This document shows positions 36,167 through 47,630 of a stretch of DNA of 63,113 nucleotides, piece after piece (position 1 is the stretch's first letter; each line of letters begins with the position of its first letter). Below the pieces are notes generated by a model. It was not told the origin of the DNA, ran no database searches, and saw nothing but the letters and a program-made list of their open reading frames with translations. The DNA comes from Podaxis mareebaensis (Eukaryota > Basidiomycota > Agaricomycetes > Agaricales > Agaricaceae): positions 1 through 63,113 of the forward strand of contig JAEUWP010000390.1 in NCBI GenBank assembly GCA_018524725.1, given 5' to 3'. The position numbers and the translations under genes are program-made.

Positions 36167-37543
36167 ATGAATTTGGCAGGTTATAGCGCTCCGACGGCGA
36201 AGCTCTTGGAAAATGCGTACACAAGAAATTACTGGACATGTAGGCTCTCTACTCCCTTTTTTTTCGTTTGGAGTGACTTATGATTACCGCCCTGGTAGTT
36301 GCGGCATTTGGCGTACTGGTTGCGGATTATCTCGCGACGTTTGTCTCGGAATTCTCGTATATTTGGAAGTGTGTTGCTCCCCCCCGTAAAGCGAATCCAC
36401 GGGAAATTCTAATTGGGTCGACCCCCAGACGACCGATTACTTTCACAAAAGTCGCCTTCTGGCTCTCGCGCTATATTGGTCTCCTAGGACAAGGGTTAGT
36501 GTTCAACTGTTTAAGGCTCCGAGCGTTATGAACCAACCTCCCACAGGATAAATTGCTATCTCCTGTTTACCATTCTCTCTCCGATGAACATACCTATCGA
36601 TCCCCATATCTGTTACAGCTGGTACGTCTACCAGATTGTACTTTTCTGGCTTCTCTTTGTGGTGGCGGACGTGGTGATGATACTGCGGGGTAAGCCCTCC
36701 TTGTCTTCGTCTGCCATTTCCCGTGATATAAGGTGATCTAATGTTATCACACTCAGTGGCAGCGTGGTACAATTATCACAGGGTCGTACGCACAATCGTT
36801 ATCATGCTTCCGTTGCTTGAGACGGCACTCGCAATTTTCTGTGGCCATAGAACGGCAAAAAGAGCCGTATTTAGTGCAATTTGCGAGCCCCTTGGTATAG
36901 CAAATGAAACGGTGGTGTTTGGGTAAGTGCGAAATCAATGATAGAATGTATATTGAGACCAGAGACTGACCATTGGTGACGGATTAGTGTTGCAATTGTT
37001 CTGAGCCAGTCATTTGTTGGGACGTTGACTTTGTCGAGGAGAGTACCTTCCGCCTTGGGGTCGTTGACCCTGAGGAGAGTTGTTCAAGGTGTTACTTGGG
37101 CACCTTTGCTATTCATTTGTGCGTTTCCTCTGGGTGTTGCGGTTAGGTTGCTAATTTCTGGGGAATAGCCTTATTCCTCTTCATCGTTCCATATTCACAC
37201 ATGACACAAACTGTAAAAATTCAAGTGGTCTTCGCGTAAGTTGATTGCTTCCGGAACAGTGGAGAGTGGCTTTCCGACTTACTTTAACTCTGTGTAGATG
37301 GCCTAACACGCTGGTCTCGTTGGCGGTATGTTCATTTTCGGAGCAATTCTCCGATGTGGCTGACACATTGAATAGACATGCAGATTAATAGTGAACATGC
37401 ATGAGGCGCGCATGCCAGTGGAAACTGATGTTGATATGGACGACTCCAATAACAGAACCGAGCTAGAAAGCTTGATCCCGAGACAAACACGCCTAGAGAC
37501 TATCTCTCGTCCTCTGGACTCCGACTTTGACGAGGAACCGTGA
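36167..37543 (+). CDS. DUF6533-type multi-pass membrane protein
   Basis: The start is ATG 36167 (MNLAGYSAPTAKLLENAYTR), with at least six exons whose phases fit. Recognisable steps are W-T-F at the first intron (36240 on), QG|INCYLLFTI, ILR|VAAWYNY, FG|VAIVLSQS and a late short exon leading to TCRLIVNMHEARMP. About seven hydrophobic helices alternate with short loops. The W-x-x-Y-Q...D-x-V-M-I-L-R helix and the C-terminal CRLIxNxxEA are features of the large basidiomycete DUF6533 family. Seven helices and an acidic cytoplasmic tail (DVDMDDSNNRTELESLIPR) suggest a receptor-like protein. Ligand and signalling partner are unknown. Confidence 0.75.
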
Positions 37544-38096
37544 TTTCCTTCCTCCGATCATGATGGGGAAATATCTGGTCTCAAAGGCTGATCTTCTAAG
37601 TGACTCAGTCGGTCCCGTCACCTTCGCGTATACGCCGTGGAAAGTCCCCAATGGATAGGAGTAATTTGTACGAACGATCGTACCTCCGTGTGCACTAGAG
37701 ATCAAAACCAGTGCATTTTCATAAATCCGATACGTGACCATAGGAGTTGTAATGTATGTTCGTGTTGAGAGTAACGGCGAGTTTCCTACTGATGGACTAA
37801 TTTTTCTGGCCATTTATTGTTTGTTGGCAAGCGATTATTCAAGGACGTGTTCGAAATATTGCGCTTTCGTAACAATGAGTCGGCTATAACCCGGGCCGGA
37901 ACAGACAGCCCAAAAAGAGCAGCTCGAATCTCTATTTTTAGGGTCGCCCGTTTCGGCTGTTTAGCCGATGCCGCCGTTGTCCATGCCGCCGGACATTTGC
38001 TGATTCTGACAGTGTCATCCATCGGATGCCTTCCGCAATCTGTAGACTTATAAGTAACCTTTCTTCCCAGCTCCCCGATGACCATCCATACTCCTC
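37544..38096. other. Intergenic region before the MFS gene
   Basis: Two overlapping minus-strand frames (37493-37813 and 37786-38085) cover the space. Neither has recognisable homology or good splice signals. Probably the 3' end of the seven-helix gene and the promoter of the MFS gene. Confidence 0.35.
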
Positions 38097-40508
38097 ATGG
38101 TTCAACTGTTTTCTCACAGCAACCGTCACGGCCAATCCTCGTCGATGGCCTCGCCAACGTCCTCATTAACCCAGACCCTCCCAGGTGAACGACTTCCTGA
38201 GGAAGCGAACGAAAGAGTACATAACAAGAATAATCAAGGAAGTTACGAAGACCCTAGTTCTGATGTGCTATGGGTTGATTGGGAAGGGCCTGAGGATCCT
38301 CTAAACCCAAAGAAGTGAGTTCCGCATCATATTCCTGTTGACCACATCGCTGAGTTGCCTCCAAGCTGGGTATACCGCAAAAAATGGGCCGCCACAGTCA
38401 TAGTGTCGCTATTCACATTCATATCACCCGTTTCGTCATCTATGGTAGCACCTGCAACGTCTCAGATAGTGGAACAATTTGGGGTGACGAGTTCGGTCAT
38501 TCAAGCTATGATGACATCAGTATTCGTTCTTGGCTATGGTACGCACTACCCTGCACGCATATAATCAATCTATTAATCATTACCATGAAGCATTCGGCCC
38601 TTTGGTGTGTGTATTGCAAATATATGCACATCTCTACTCATTGTCTGTAGATACTCGGGCCTCTCAGTGAACTTTTTGGGCGATCCCGCGTATTACAATT
38701 GTCTAATCTCTTTTTCCTTGGTACACGCCATTATACTCCGTACTATCATATACTCATAGTCCTTCCGGCAGCCTGGAACATCGGCTGTGGTTTCGCACAA
38801 AACAAGGGGCAGCTCATTGCCTTTCGGTTCCTATCAGGATTAGGAGGTAGTGCACCTCTATCGGTCAGTTGCTTCTTTTCCTGTCCCTCCGACTTGGGGA
38901 AGCTTAAACATTTTAGATCGGTGGCGGAGTCCTCGGTGACATATGGGCCGCAGAAGAAAGGGGGCGAGCCAGTGCTATATATTCGTTGGCTCCACTCTTA
39001 GGGCCTGTGGTGGGACCTGTCTGCGGTGGCTGGTAAAAGTCGTCTATTTCTGGAGCAAATGATTGGAACTAACTTTGTCCAGGATAGCCGAACGCTCCAC
39101 CTGGAGATGGGTGGTATGTGTTTCCATGATACAGGAAGGAGTCACTTTGCTGATGTCACTTTTAGTTCTGGTCAACAAGTATCGTCGATGTCGCAATCCA
39201 GGTGGCTGGTCTATTCTACCTTCAAGAGAGTAAGTCAACTCTCTCCTTTTGGGCTCCGAGTTTCACCCAAATAACCGATGTCACCTAGCTTATGCGCCAT
39301 ATCTTCTCGAGAAAAAAGCAAAGAGACTTATGGCCGGCATGGATCTCGAAAAAGGACCAATTCGGCAGGTGCGGTCTGTTTACGAAAGTAAAGGCAGTCG
39401 GCAGTGAGTACCTGTTTTGTTGGTTAAGGCCTTCACTAAAATCATCATAGCTGGAAAGTTGTTTTCCGGGTTGCTCTCACCCGGCCATTTGCCCTTTTTG
39501 CGTACGAACCAATCATTCAATTACTGGGCCTTTACATGGCCCTCATTTATGGAGTTTTCTATCGTGCGTGATGTGTCTTTGATGTCATTTTCAACGAAAC
39601 TTAACCCAGCCCTGCAGTGTACTTAACCACAATACCAGCCATCTTTACACGCATATATCGGATGGATATTGGTATTGGGGGACTGAATTATATCGCTTTG
39701 GGAGTTGGCCTGACCTGCGCATCCCAGGTATTGGTGTTGTCCTTGTCAAGAGTCTTAGTTACTGATTTCTCTCAGGTCAATGCACGTTACATGGACAGGA
39801 TATATATTTGGTTAAAACAACGCCAAGGAAATGGATTGGGAGAACCAGAGTTTAGATTGCGTACGTCTCACTTCATGACTCAATACATTCATTTCCCTCA
39901 TTCGGTATAGCTTCAATGGTGCCAGGAACCATCATCCTGCCCGTAGGATTACTTCTTGGTGGATGGGCAGCGCAGAATCAGTTCCACTGGATTGTGACCG
40001 ACATTGTACGATTGGCTCCACTTTTATTGAGATAGTCAATGTGCTGACATTGTCGTAGGGCACGGCTCTTGTTGGTGTTGGCGTGATCCTCAACTTCCAG
40101 TCAATACAAACATATGTTCTGGATGCTTTTACCCTTCATGCAGCCTCTGCTCTGGCAGCGGCTTCGTGCCTTCGATCTCTTGCAGGTTTCGGCTTTCCGC
40201 TCTTCGCCCCCATCATGTATGAAAGATTGGGATATGGCAAAGGAGGCACGGTCCTTGCTTGCGCGTCCATTGCACTAGGTTGCCCTGCGTATGTCATGTC
40301 AATTTCTGTGTGTTGTTATTCGTTGCCTGATTACCTATGCAGTCCATTCTTGTTCTGGTTCTATGGGAAGAGAATTAGGATGATGAGCCGATTTGCTCGA
40401 AAGCCCGTGCAACAATCTCACAGCCCTCCCGAGAAAGAGGCAACTGGGACTAAAGTGCAGCTTGACTCCACTGAAGCCGGGAAAGAATCTGCAACAGATA
40501 AATCATGA
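38097..40508 (+). CDS. MFS transporter, drug/polyamine:H+ antiporter type
   Basis: Expected at the plasma membrane, where it exports small molecules by proton antiport. The start is ATG 38097 with alternatives a little downstream. The N-terminal tail is hydrophilic and contains [16 protein letters not shown], a DHA1-family signature. About ten exons join in frame. Examples are GYG|...[18 protein letters not shown], then [21 protein letters not shown] (intron with GTATGT...TTTTAG near 39109-39160), then [20 protein letters not shown]. Twelve membrane segments can be traced. The loop-2 motif [13 protein letters not shown] matches motif A of the superfamily. The cytoplasmic end is lysine/glutamate-rich. 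No disabling change was found. It sits upstream of the acetyltransferase array and reads toward it. Confidence 0.85.
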
Positions 40509-41130
40509 TTAACAACAAGAAAATTTGAAGACTAATCATTCTCTGGATGTAGCCATATCACATAGACATTATAGCATATACCCGATGTCAATGGCATTTG
40601 GACGGTCTAGTACCACGCTTTCCGTTATTTTTAGAAGTAGATATAGACACTCTGGATTTCGAGATACTGTATTTCGATTAATTTCATATGTTCCCTGGAG
40701 TCACCCGAGCCCATTTTGTGACGACAGCTGGTTGTGCTGCCGGGAACTGTCAGCGATTCGGTGTCATCGAGACCATGCTCTAACCATGCTATTTTAAGCG
40801 GCAACCAATCGTCTGGGAGCAGACCGGGAAAGTGAACCTCTATTCTTAGTACCAAAGCATGGGAAATACTCCTTTCCAGATAGGAATAAGTATGTGAATT
40901 GGGCTCTCATGTCTGCCGAACTCCTCGGTAATGTTTCAGCGACCCCTGGTTCTTTACCACCCTTCAATACGATATAAATATTTTCGGGAGGACTTCGCTA
41001 CAAGTGGTCAAAAAGGCTGATTTGGATTCTGCGTTAACCAACTCCATCGGCTGGGTCTTCGAGTGTATGTGTGGACCAACATCGGTAGGTGCTCGATTTT
41101 TCTTTGATAAACTTTGCCTACGACGTACAC

Positions 41131-42380
41131 TTATGCATTATCGTATGCAGGCGCTCTACCTACGATGTGAATTTGATCCTCGTCCTTCAAATTGAGCCCA
41201 AAAATTTCGCGGAGCGCTCTAATCCTATCAACCTCCGTCACCAGTTTTCGTAGAACCTCCACTTCCCTACCGGTATGCTTCTTGACTTCATCTCGGAAAA
41301 GCACAATTCGGTAGGTGGGCCGCTTCGACCTCTCCAGGTGAAGATATCCCTCGTCCATAGTGAACAATTTCATGCAAACGACGTTGTTCCAGAAAATATT
41401 GGTCGGGCTAGGCCGCGTGGAGACACCATAGGAACCAAAGAGGATGTCGGTCCACCAATATTCGGCCTCCGTGAAAGAATATTGGAGGCTCCAAGCTTCT
41501 TGAGATGGATCAGGTTTCTTGTGCCATATCTCTAGATTCCACTGGTAACCAGAAGGTGTCGTGAAATCTGCAGAGGAAGCTAGAAGCATGCAATGGGGAG
41601 GTCAAAATTATCATTACGGACCCTGTCCAGCGGGCGTCATATTAAACTCACCGAGGCTGGAGTCAGCCCGTGGACTGAAAGTTAAGCGATGGCGCTCGGT
41701 TTCCGAAAGTCCGTAGTTGACATTCTCAGGGTGAGCGGAAAGCAGAAGTGGACGTGTTATGCAGGAGGATCCAAAACCCACATCGACGAGATACGTCTGG
41801 TTACTGTTTGCGGAAGGTTGGACCAGAATGATAAGGTGCGTGGCCGGCGTGTACAATGGACTTCCAGATAGTGCTTCATTCACTCGCCCGCCTGCGACAT
41901 ATGCCCTGGAAAGAAATGGCAGAGAATTAGGTGCGTCTGTCGATGTAAAACCGTGTAATCCTCACCTGAATCCTAGACCGCGTAAGATTTCTAACAATAG
42001 CCCATTGTGCCCAAAGCAGTAAGACCCTTTCCCTTCGTTAAGAAAGCGGTGGAAAACCCCTTCTGGAGTCACGTCCATCATATGTTCGGCAGTGCTTCGC
42101 AGGGATATCAGTATTGACCACCGGTAGCCGAGAAGACGGCTCACTAATGCATCGAAGTATTCTCGAATGGGAAGGTGAGTAAGTGTAACCGCATAACACG
42201 CTCAAGACTGTCCAGATTTATGGGGAATTTGCCCAGAGAAATGGCCTCTTCATCATAAAGAGGATAATAACCAATGGCAGATAGATACTGGGCCACTTGG
42301 GCAGGAGTGTACATTGAAGGAACTGGCTTGATCCATTGGGCATCGCGCAAAGTTCCACTTGCAGGGTAAGGCTGTGTCAT
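41131..42380 (-). CDS. Arylamine N-acetyltransferase, copy 1
   Basis: Transfers an acyl group (acetyl, or malonyl in some fungal relatives) from CoA to arylamines; in fungi such enzymes detoxify plant or microbial aromatics. Start ATG 42380 encodes MTQPYPASGTLRDAQWIKPV. Exon 1 is 42380-42145; the join gives FENTSMHY|TAEHMMDVTP. The catalytic triad is visible: Cys in GKGSYCFGHNG, His in THLIILV and Asp in LVDVGFGS. Two later introns lead to SSL|DFTTPSGYQWNLEIW, and the stop is at 41131. Four exons give about 330 aa, slightly longer than bacterial NATs, as usual in fungi. A 457-bp stretch is identical to copy 2, including introns. Probably active. Confidence 0.9.
41897..42353. repeat. 457-bp tract identical to 45351-45807
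   Basis: Comparing the two acetyltransferase copies at an offset of 3454 bp, every base from 41897 to 42353 agrees, across exon 1, an intron, exon 2 and part of the next intron. Differences resume at 42354 on one side and just before 41897 on the other. Substitutions are common outside the tract. Confidence 0.9.
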
Positions 42381-44586
42381 CGCTGAGGTTTCGTTCTTTT
42401 TTTTTTCCTAGGAACGAGCCTGGTCGGCCTTTTGTACTCTTGGGCTGCAACATAGCCCTGGTTACGAGAAACCCGATTGAGCAGCGCTCGGGTTAATAAG
42501 CGACTGTGTCAGCAATGTCTTTGTTTACATAAGCCTTAGGTGATGTTTATCTGCTGAGTCCCTACACCAGTCAACTGATTCGATTACCTTCTACTCGCTT
42601 GCCGCCGAGACGTTCGAAACTCCACGATTCATGGCGGAAGTTTAGCGCTGAATTATGGCAGCTCTTTCTGATGGAAAGCTTGGGAGGATTCTTTACCAGT
42701 TGTCTATCTTATCACTCCCTTTGATTCCCAACTTCTGGCTATGGGCCAACTGCTGGAGATATCTATCACTCACAGAATCTCTTTGGAATTAATTACGACA
42801 CTTGCTAGTCAAGTGCAACCACTCGAGTATTGGATTCTCCGTAATGGTGTGGCGCGTACTCTTACCAATGAAAACCCCCGAGCGGTTAACCGGCACAGAA
42901 GTGCCAAGCATCAAAGAATAGACCAGCGCAGTACTATTGGTGGCCCGTACCTTGGATGGGTCCAAACCTCGGATGTCACATCAGTCACAACATTCCCATC
43001 TGGCACCAGCTCATTTGACGGGGCATGCCCAGCAAACGTGACAAAGAGTGACTTTGAGCCTGCAGTCGCTTTCCTCATCCGCTCAAACTCTCCTTAGACA
43101 AATAATCGCGTAATACACAGAATGGTTGGAAGGTGTATCATATAAAGCTTCAAGAAATTTTATGGAGTATGAGGCAAGATACAATTGTTCGTCTGAGGTT
43201 CGGGCCCATCCGAGGTACGGGCCACCAATAGTAGTATCGAAAAGTTAAACTTCAAGTGTAGAGGTCGGATGCTAACTCTGTACTCGACATCCATCACCTC
43301 TCTCCCTCTAACCGTGCCTCTCCTCTCTGTTATTTATCCCTCTCCATCTACTCATTTCTATCTGATAACCTTTTAACATTCTCATTGACAGAAATTCTGA
43401 ACCACTACGAAAGCAGGCAGTCAATTTATATACCCGGGTGTTACGAATCTCCGTCAGGGTTAATGTCCAATATCCTACTTAGTAACCTTTCCTCATTTCC
43501 GACCCTTCTCTCCGTCTCCCCTTATTCTTGGACAACCAATTTGATTTAAGATGAGTGCGTCGACTTGTACCATTTTGAAGTTTCAGTTCCCAATACCCCA
43601 TCTACTCTACAAGCTCAATGCAACGCATGTGAGGGTCCTATCAGGATCCCTTCACATTGAATCACCACCACCGCCCCTGTACGTAGTCTCATTGTTTCAA
43701 GCACCCATGTATGGACCTTGTCTGTACCTCGTACAAAGTGTGGGACAAGAATCCTGTGGTTGCAACATGACAAGAATAGTGGATATCCCTGCTTCGCTTC
43801 GTTTTCTTCACACCTCCGGGTACAAGCTTAATGACAAGTAGCGGACCCTGGCGTGCTCACACCGCTAACTAGCTGTCCGTATTGACATGCAGCTACTACT
43901 GAGTCAATCTAAAGGCCTTGGTCCAAGTCCCATGGCGAGAGAGTTAGACGAATCCTTATCTGGGAAAGAAACTGCACCTATCCATTTCCGAGTCCCCTGT
44001 CCACTTTAACCTGTATGTCATCATAACTCAGGTGAACCGATATAAGGTATCATAGTTACCTTCAAACACGAGAAAAAATGGATCAATAGGAGAAATGTGG
44101 GTTTTGGTCTGCTGGCGTTGAACTTACGACGGACTTACAGTTCAGACTCACGAATCAAGCCCCAGGACTTCAATGTGCGCGACCAACGGACCAGCGAACT
44201 ATTGAATATAGTTCTGAGTAGAGCGACGAGGTCTCCATGCGACTATATCCAGAAGCTAACTTGATCATAAAGCAGAGTTTGAAACGGGAGTATCACTTGT
44301 GATCAAAGACGATTTGTGTTGTGAGGTCGGGCATCGTATAATGGGAATATGTGAATTGGGCTCTCGTGGCTGTCAAACTCTTCGGCAATGTTTCGGTGAC
44401 CCCCTGGTTCTCTTACCATCCTTCACGATGTAAAGAATCTCGAGAGGACTCAGCCACAGATGCTCGAGAAGGTTGATCTGAATTCTGCGTTAATTAATTC
44501 CATCTGCTGAATCTTCGAATATATGTGTGGGTCAACATCGGTAGGAGCTCGAGTTTTCTTTGGTGAACTTTGACTACGGCACACAC
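42381..44586. other. Noncoding spacer of repeat units 1-2
   Basis: This spacer holds the promoter of acetyltransferase copy 1, decayed sequence shared with unit 2, and a tRNA-like inverted-repeat element at 44111-44195. The open frame at 43551-43841 (+) is broken in the second unit by indels, so I do not call it a gene. Confidence 0.5.
44111..44195 (-). other. tRNA-like hairpin element, copy A
   Basis: On the minus strand the 85-nt segment begins GCTGG and ends CCAGC. Near the 3' end it has AAGTTCAAC, reminiscent of a B box, and near the 5' end TTGGTCGCGCACATTG, loosely like an A box. The second copy at 47302-47385 has GCTAG...CTAGC at the ends, so pairing is kept although the base pair changed. 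It does not fold as a proper tRNA. Confidence 0.2.
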
Positions 44587-45834
44587 TTATGCATTATTAT
44601 ATGCAGGCACTCTGCCTACGATGTGAATTTGATCCTCGTCCTTCAAATCGATCCCAAAAATTTCGCGGAGCGCTCTAATCCTATCAACCTCCGTCACTAG
44701 TTTGCGTAGAACTTCCACTTCCCTATCGGTATGCTTCTTGACTTCGTCTCGGAAAAGTAAAATTCGGTAGGTGGGCCGCTTCGACCTCTCCAGATGAAGA
44801 TACCCCTCGTCCATAGTGAACAATTTCGTGCAAACGACGTTGTTCCAGAAAATATTGATCGGGCTAGGCCACGTGGAGACACCATAGGAACCAAAGAGGA
44901 TGTCGGTCCGCCAGTATTCGGCCTCTGTGAAAGAATATTGCAGGCCCCAAGCCTCTTGAGATGGGTCAGGTTTCTCGTGCCATACTTCTAGATTCCACTG
45001 GTAGCCAGAAGCTGTCGCGGAATCCGGCGAGGCAGCTAGAAGCATGAAGTGCAAGGTCAGAATTACCGTCACGGAACCTGTTTAATGACGTCACATTAAA
45101 CTCACAGAGACTGGAGTCTGCGCGCGGACTGAAAGTTAAGCGATGGCGCTCCATTTCCGAGAGTCCGTAGTTGACGTTCTCAGGATGGGCGGAAAGCAGA
45201 AGTGGACGTGTTATACAGGAGGATCCAAAACCCACATCGACGAGATACGTCTGGTTATTGTTTGCGGAAGGTTGGACCAGAATGACAAGGTGCGCGGCTG
45301 GAGTGTACAAAGGACTCCCAGATAGTGCTTCGTTCACTCGTCCGCCCGTAACATATGCCCTGGAAAGAAATGGCAGAGAATTAGGTGCGTCTGTCGATGT
45401 AAAACCGTGTAATCCTCACCTGAATCCTAGACCGCGTAAGATTTCTAACAATAGCCCATTGTGCCCAAAGCAGTAAGACCCTTTCCCTTCGTTAAGAAAG
45501 CGGTGGAAAACCCCTTCTGGAGTCACGTCCATCATATGTTCGGCAGTGCTTCGCAGGGATATCAGTATTGACCACCGGTAGCCGAGAAGACGGCTCACTA
45601 ATGCATCGAAGTATTCTCGAATGGGAAGGTGAGTAAGTGTAACCGCATAACACGCTCAAGACTGTCCAGATTTATGGGGAATTTGCCCAGAGAAATGGCC
45701 TCTTCATCATAAAGAGGATAATAACCAATGGCAGATAGATACTGGGCCACTTGGGCAGGAGTGTACATTGAAGGAACTGGCTTGATCCATTGGGCATCGC
45801 GCAAAGTCCCACTGGCAGGATAAGGCTGTGTCAT
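44587..45834 (-). CDS. Arylamine N-acetyltransferase, copy 2
   Basis: Same exon plan as copy 1, with start ATG 45834 and stop at 44587. The catalytic Cys (GSYCFGHNG), His (AAHLVILV) and Asp (LVDVGFGS) are all present. The first two exons are identical to copy 1 at DNA level. The C-terminal half differs at scattered residues, for example GIDLKDEDQ against GLNLKDEDQ. No stop or frameshift was found. Being within 2.2 kb of copy 1, it probably shares substrate class but could differ in C-terminal specificity. Promoter region 45835-46200 is similar but not identical to that of copy 1. Confidence 0.9.
45351..45807. repeat. 457-bp tract identical to 41897-42353
   Basis: Partner of the tract in copy 1. 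The sharp return to divergence at both edges points to gene conversion between the two copies and not to a whole recent duplication. Confidence 0.9.
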
Positions 45835-47630
45835 CGCTGAGGCTTTTCGTTCCGTTTTGTCCTGGGAACGAGCTCGGTCGGCCTTTTGTACTCCTGGGCT
45901 GCGACATAGTCCTGGTTACGAAAAACCAGCCACGGATTGAGCAGCCACAAATGCGCCCGGGGTAATAAAAGTTAATGAGCGACTGTCAGCCATGTCTTTG
46001 TCAACATAAGCCTTAGGTGATGTTTATCTGCTGAGTCCCGACAGACCGGTCAACTGATTCGATTACCTTCCATTCGCTGGCCGCCCAAGAAGTTCAGACC
46101 CCATGATCCGTGGCGGAAGTTCAGCGCTCAATTATGGCAGCTCTTTCTGATGGAAAGCTTGGGAGGATTCGTACCAGCTGTCTATCTTATCACTCCCTTT
46201 GACTTCCAACTTTCTGTCTGCTGGTAGATGTCTACCCTTTCACAAATCTCCCTTTGGAATCAATTACAGCACTTGCCAGTCGAATGCAACCGCTCGAGTA
46301 TTGGATTCTCCATGACGGTGTGGTGTGTACTCTCACCAGCGAAGACCCCCGAGCGATTGACTGGCACACGGAAGTGGTGCAACAGGAGTGCCAAGCATAG
46401 AAGAATGGACCAGCGCAGTATCCAAGAGTTAAACTTGAAGCTTCAAGCGTAGATATCGGATGGCTACTAGCTTTGTACCTGATATCTGCCGCCCCCGTTC
46501 TCACCTCTCCCCTCTGGTCTTGATCTTTCCCCATCTGCTCGCTTCTATCCGGTATTTCTTTAACATTCTCATCTACAGAAGTTCCAGAACCACAAACAAA
46601 AGCAGGCGGTCAATTTAGATGCCCTATAGCCCAAATCCGTTGCCACGAATCTCCGTCCAGGTTAATGTCCAAGATCGTACTGAGTAATCCTTCCCCATTT
46701 CCGAACCTTCTGTCCATCCCCCCTTACTCATTGAACAACAATTTGATTCGAGGCGGTTATGTAGATTCAATGTCAACTTCGGGCAGTTCCCAATACCCCA
46801 TTTCCTTCATAAACTCATTGCAACACAGGTGCGGGTCATATCAGGATCAGACTGCATCGAAATAACCCCTCTGCCCTTATTCGATTGTTCCAAGTACCCC
46901 TGTATGGACTTTGTCCGAGCATTGCGCGCCACTTAAGGCACGAGTCCTTTCTTGTAACCATGACGAGAATAATGGATGCTTGCCTTGTTTCGCTCCTTCA
47001 CACCTCCGGGAAGAGGCCTAACATCAGACGGCGGACGTTGGCGCGCTCGCACCGCTACCTAGCTGTCTATGTTGTATGCGTCTACTACTTAAGCGATCCA
47101 AAAGTGTTAGACCTAAGTCCCGAGTCAAAGGAGCTTGACAAATCCTTGCTTAGAAAAAGAAATACGCACACATCCATCTACCCTGCACGCTTGAACCTAA
47201 GTATATCTTATCAAAATTCAAGTGAACCGAGATAAAATATCACGATTGCCCTCAGAATGCGGCGGGGAAAAAATCAATGGGAGAAATGTGGGTTCTAGCC
47301 TGCTAGGGTTGAACATGCGACGAGCTTGCAGTTCAGGCTCACAAATCAAGCCCGGGGCGCCAATGCGCACGACCAACGAACTAGCGAACTATCGGCTGTA
47401 ATTTTTAATAGAGCGGCGACCTCTCGACGAGGTTATATCCACGATCTAACTTGATCGTAAAGTTGAGCTTGAAATGGGAGTAATACTTATGATAAAAAAC
47501 GATCGTACTGTGAGGTGCGACATGGTACAATGGATGCGCCAAACCTTAGCCCATGTCTGAACTCATGTTATCAAGAATATTGCTATACGTTGGGATTTCC
47601 ACTGGATAGATTTCTCTAACAGCGTCTATT
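45835..47630. other. Noncoding spacer of repeat units 2-3
   Basis: Equivalent to 42381-44586 for copy 2, with more indels. It holds the second tRNA-like element (47302-47385). The frame at 46885-47235 (+) is not conserved between units and is not called. Confidence 0.5.
47302..47385 (-). other. tRNA-like hairpin element, copy B
   Basis: Counterpart of 44111-44195. It has five complementary terminal bases GCTAG/CTAGC and an internal inverted repeat GGCTTGATTTGTGAGCC. A degenerate tRNA-derived element (SINE-like) or chance structure are both possible. Confidence 0.2.

Larger units (their letters stand above)
40886..44333. repeat. Segmental repeat unit 1 (acetyltransferase array)
   Basis: This block aligns along almost its whole length with 44341-47530. 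It includes the region downstream of the gene (TATGTGAATTGGGCTCTC at both starts), the acetyltransferase and 1.9 kb of upstream noncoding sequence (for example TATCTTATCACTCCCTTTGA near 42707 and 46185). Noncoding parts differ by many substitutions and indels, so the duplication is not very recent. Confidence 0.75.
44341..47530. repeat. Segmental repeat unit 2 (acetyltransferase array)
   Basis: Second copy of unit 1, starting immediately after it. The third unit (about 47531-50400) shares the acetyltransferase, but its flanks are much more diverged. A remnant resembling AAGTCCCACGACAAGGGAG at 50290-50315 corresponds to sequence near 43923 and 47119. Confidence 0.7.

Noticed and set aside
43551..43841. 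96-codon frame in repeat unit 1
   Set aside because: The matching sequence in unit 2 has indels that destroy the frame, so it is not under coding selection.
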